Part shown: positions 6,093 through 6,739 of the stretch, piece by piece
Position numbering within the stretch: position 1 is the stretch's first letter
How the letters are laid out: each line of letters opens with the position of its first letter
Origin: Candidatus Aminicenantota bacterium
Lineage (GTDB): Bacteria > Acidobacteriota > Aminicenantia > UBA2199
Direction: 5' to 3'
NCBI GenBank assembly: GCA_023137075.1
Contig: JAGLQA010000131.1
Coordinates: 1-6,739 of the forward strand
DNA: 6,739 nt
Translations under genes and position numbers: made by a program
Notes under the pieces: generated by a model
The model's input: the letters and a program-made list of their open reading frames with translations, nothing else
What the model was told of the DNA's origin: nothing
Databases searched by the model: none

Positions 6093-6109
6093 ATGTCTAC
6101 ATTAGACAT
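6093..6109. repeat. short inverted repeat, 7-bp arms
   Basis: ATGTCTA (6093-6099) and TAGACAT (6103-6109) flank CAT. A further small dyad TTCTC-GAA-GAGAA follows at 6118-6130. Both belong to the dense cluster of dyads in this intergenic region; no function can be assigned. Confidence 0.5.
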
Positions 6110-6170
6110 TCATGCAGTTCTCGAAGAGAATTATGATTAAGTTATTCATAACGAGCGCAAAAATTAGTAC

Positions 6171-6196
6171 TGTAGAGACGGAAAATCTTCCGTCTC
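6171..6196. repeat. TGTAG-led palindrome, 9-bp arms
   Basis: After the lead TGTA (6171-6174), GAGACGGAA (6175-6183) pairs perfectly with TTCCGTCTC (6188-6196) around AATC. The TGTAGAG lead parallels TGTAGGG of the 6051-6078 palindrome, while the stem sequence is different, as in a hairpin family with a conserved edge and variable stem. Confidence 0.65.
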
Positions 6197-6243
6197 AGAG
6201 GCATTTAGTAAATAATAAAGCTTAACAATGTCAACTGCCGGTT

Positions 6244-6342
6244 TTATTCGCTCCAATCATTATCCCGGAGTAATTTGATGATCTCGATCCTGTTTCGAAT
6301 TCCAAATTTTTGATTCATCAAATCCAAATCATTACGAGCAAA
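6244..6342 (-). pseudogene. possible coding remnant (32 codons, no start-proximal signals)
   Basis: On the minus strand an open stretch between stops reads as protein-like sequence, with segments NDLDLMNQKFGIRNR and IEIIKLLRDNDW before a TAA at 6246-6244. No ribosome binding site or long frame is present, so it is at most a fragment. Its first part is encoded by the 22-bp word shared with 1788-1809, which in the same frame also gives NDLDLMN before a stop. I do not recognise the parent family; this could be chance. Confidence 0.25.
6313..6334 (-). repeat. 22-bp exact repeat, copy 2 (inverted)
   Basis: This is the exact reverse complement of 1788-1809. An additional nearby dyad, ATTTGATGA (6273-6281) with TCATCAAAT (6315-6323), and GTAATTTG (6270-6277) with CAAATTAC (6339-6346), mean this copy can also fold with sequence to its left. 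Confidence 0.8.
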
Positions 6343-6354
6343 TTACTGAAAATC

Positions 6355-6380
6355 GGGCTTGATAAATCAAGCCCCTACAT
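6355..6380. repeat. TGTAG-led palindrome on the minus strand, 9-bp arms
   Basis: GGGCTTGAT (6355-6363) and ATCAAGCCC (6366-6374) are exact reverse complements around AA. On the minus strand the stem is preceded by ATGTAG, so the lead reads TGTAGGGG, matching the other family members at 6050 and 6171. It occupies the same relative position between the 22-bp word and the AATCTGTG-type block as the palindrome at 1815-1838. Confidence 0.7.
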
Positions 6381-6392
6381 ATGTATTAATTG

Positions 6393-6425
6393 AAAATTTG
6401 TGCTAATCCGGGTAATCTGTGGGCT
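6393..6425 (+). repeat. AATCTGTG-type dispersed intergenic block, copy 2
   Basis: AAAATTTGTGCTAATC...ATCTGTGGGCT aligns with 1893-1925 in the same orientation with a short gap and a few substitutions. The two copies lie on either side of the vapBC/three-gene block. Confidence 0.6.
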
Positions 6426-6492
6426 CTTTTGTTTGTGGCTTAAGGCCGCGCTGTGTAATCTTTGGCTCCTTTTTTTAATTTATTTTTTGAAT

Positions 6493-6520
6493 TTCACTCA
6501 CTACATACAAACGATATATT
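6493..6520 (+). promoter_or_regulatory. weak candidate promoter upstream of queA
   Basis: TTCACT (6493-6498) and TATATT (6515-6520) are separated by 16 bp, a moderate sigma70 match. A dyad TATTGT-GAT-ACAATA (6517-6531) overlaps the -10 and could be an operator or an alternative -10 (TACAAT 6525-6530). No preQ1-type riboswitch was recognised in the leader. Confidence 0.25.
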
Positions 6521-6593
6521 GTGATACAATAATACATGAAATTATTATCACGGATAGCTGACCCTCTCACGGAAAATACATTTAAAACAAATA

Positions 6594-6739
6594 ATGAAAC
6601 TGAAAGATTTTAATTTCGAACTGCCGGAAGGACGGATTGCCCGGTTCCCCGCGCAAAAACGCGACGAGTCTAAGTTGATGGTAGTGGATCGCAAGAAGGG
6701 CAGAATCAGCCACCACCGTTTCAAAGATATCGTTCAATT
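6594..6739 (+). CDS. queA: QueA, S-adenosylmethionine:tRNA ribosyltransferase-isomerase, N-terminal fragment
   Basis: The frame runs off the window after 48 codons. It begins MKLKDFNFELPEGRIARFP and continues AQKRDESKLMVVDRKKG and ISHHRF, the classic QueA N-terminus (DFxFxLPexxIAxxPxxxRDxSxLLVxDRxxG). QueA transfers the ribosyl part of S-adenosylmethionine to preQ1 at position 34 of GUN-anticodon tRNAs, giving epoxyqueuosine in queuosine synthesis. ATG 6594-6596 fits the family start exactly. No Shine-Dalgarno is visible in the A-rich stretch before it (AAAACAAATA), so initiation may rely on an unstructured A-rich leader. It is separated from the three-gene operon by about 650 bp of repeats and is likely independently transcribed. 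Confidence 0.93.
   Translation, partial: MKLKDFNFELPEGRIARFPAQKRDESKLMVVDRKKGRISHHRFKDIVQ

Larger units (their letters stand above)
5946..6593. other. gene-free, repeat- and hairpin-rich intergenic region
   Basis: I see no credible gene on either strand across about 650 bp; frames are short and lack ribosome binding sites. The first ~250 bp (5981-6196) are packed with inverted repeats. The middle (6244-6342) holds a protein-like minus-strand remnant. 6313-6425 repeats the module set found at 1788-1925. The last ~110 bp should contain the queA promoter. No hairpin followed by a T-run is seen right after the three-gene operon, so its terminator is unidentified. Confidence 0.7.

Noticed and set aside
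6112..6225. 37-codon plus-strand frame starting ATGCAGTTC in the intergenic region
   Set aside because: No ribosome binding site, and it runs straight through the 6175-6196 palindrome; peptide not protein-like enough to support.
5981..6380. CRISPR array
   Set aside because: The repeats are palindromes of differing sequence at irregular spacing, with no constant repeat-spacer unit and no cas genes.

Overview
This is bacterial chromosomal DNA of moderate G+C, probably from an uncultured or poorly sampled lineage. Bacteria are indicated by a YgiQ-type radical SAM protein, a CCA-adding tRNA nucleotidyltransferase with an HD domain, QueA, a VapBC toxin-antitoxin pair and sigma70-like promoters. 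The phylum cannot be fixed from this window. The short palindromic repeats and the 'AATCTGTGTAAATC...GTGGCT' type intergenic text look like dispersed genomic repeats of a repeat-rich genome.

Layout. (1) 1-276 (+): 3' end of a YgiQ-family radical SAM gene, whose stop codon abuts the stop of the convergent next gene. (2) 277-1725 (-): CCA-adding enzyme / poly(A) polymerase family gene; a promoter lies inside the longer open frame, so the start is placed at 1725. (3) 1786-1946: repeat-bearing intergenic stretch. (4) 1947-2574 (-): vapB-vapC operon with its own promoter and a candidate operator. (5) 2575-2739: divergent control region. (6) 2740-5945 (+): a tight three-gene operon encoding a DUF262 protein (ParB/sulfiredoxin-like fold), an ABC-type AAA ATPase of the DUF3696 family, and a 311-residue protein of unknown function. 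The genes overlap by 4 bp and are then separated by 3 bp. (7) 5946-6593: about 650 bp without a credible gene, packed with hairpins and repeats. (8) 6594-6739 (+): 5' end of queA.

How it fits together. Housekeeping tRNA and radical SAM genes flank an accessory block of vapBC plus the three-gene DUF262/ATPase/unknown operon. The operon looks like an anti-phage or other conflict module: a DUF262 regulator or nuclease-like protein, an ATPase sensor or motor, and a third, possibly effector, protein. I recall the Menshen (nsnABC) defence system as having a similar composition, but I cannot verify that here.

The accessory block is bracketed by two intergenic regions that share the same three repeat modules: an exact 22-bp word, a TAGG-led palindrome and a roughly 33-bp 'AATCTGTG..' block. 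They occur in the same order, but the 22-bp word is inverted between them. This may mark how the block was acquired, or may simply reflect abundant dispersed repeats.
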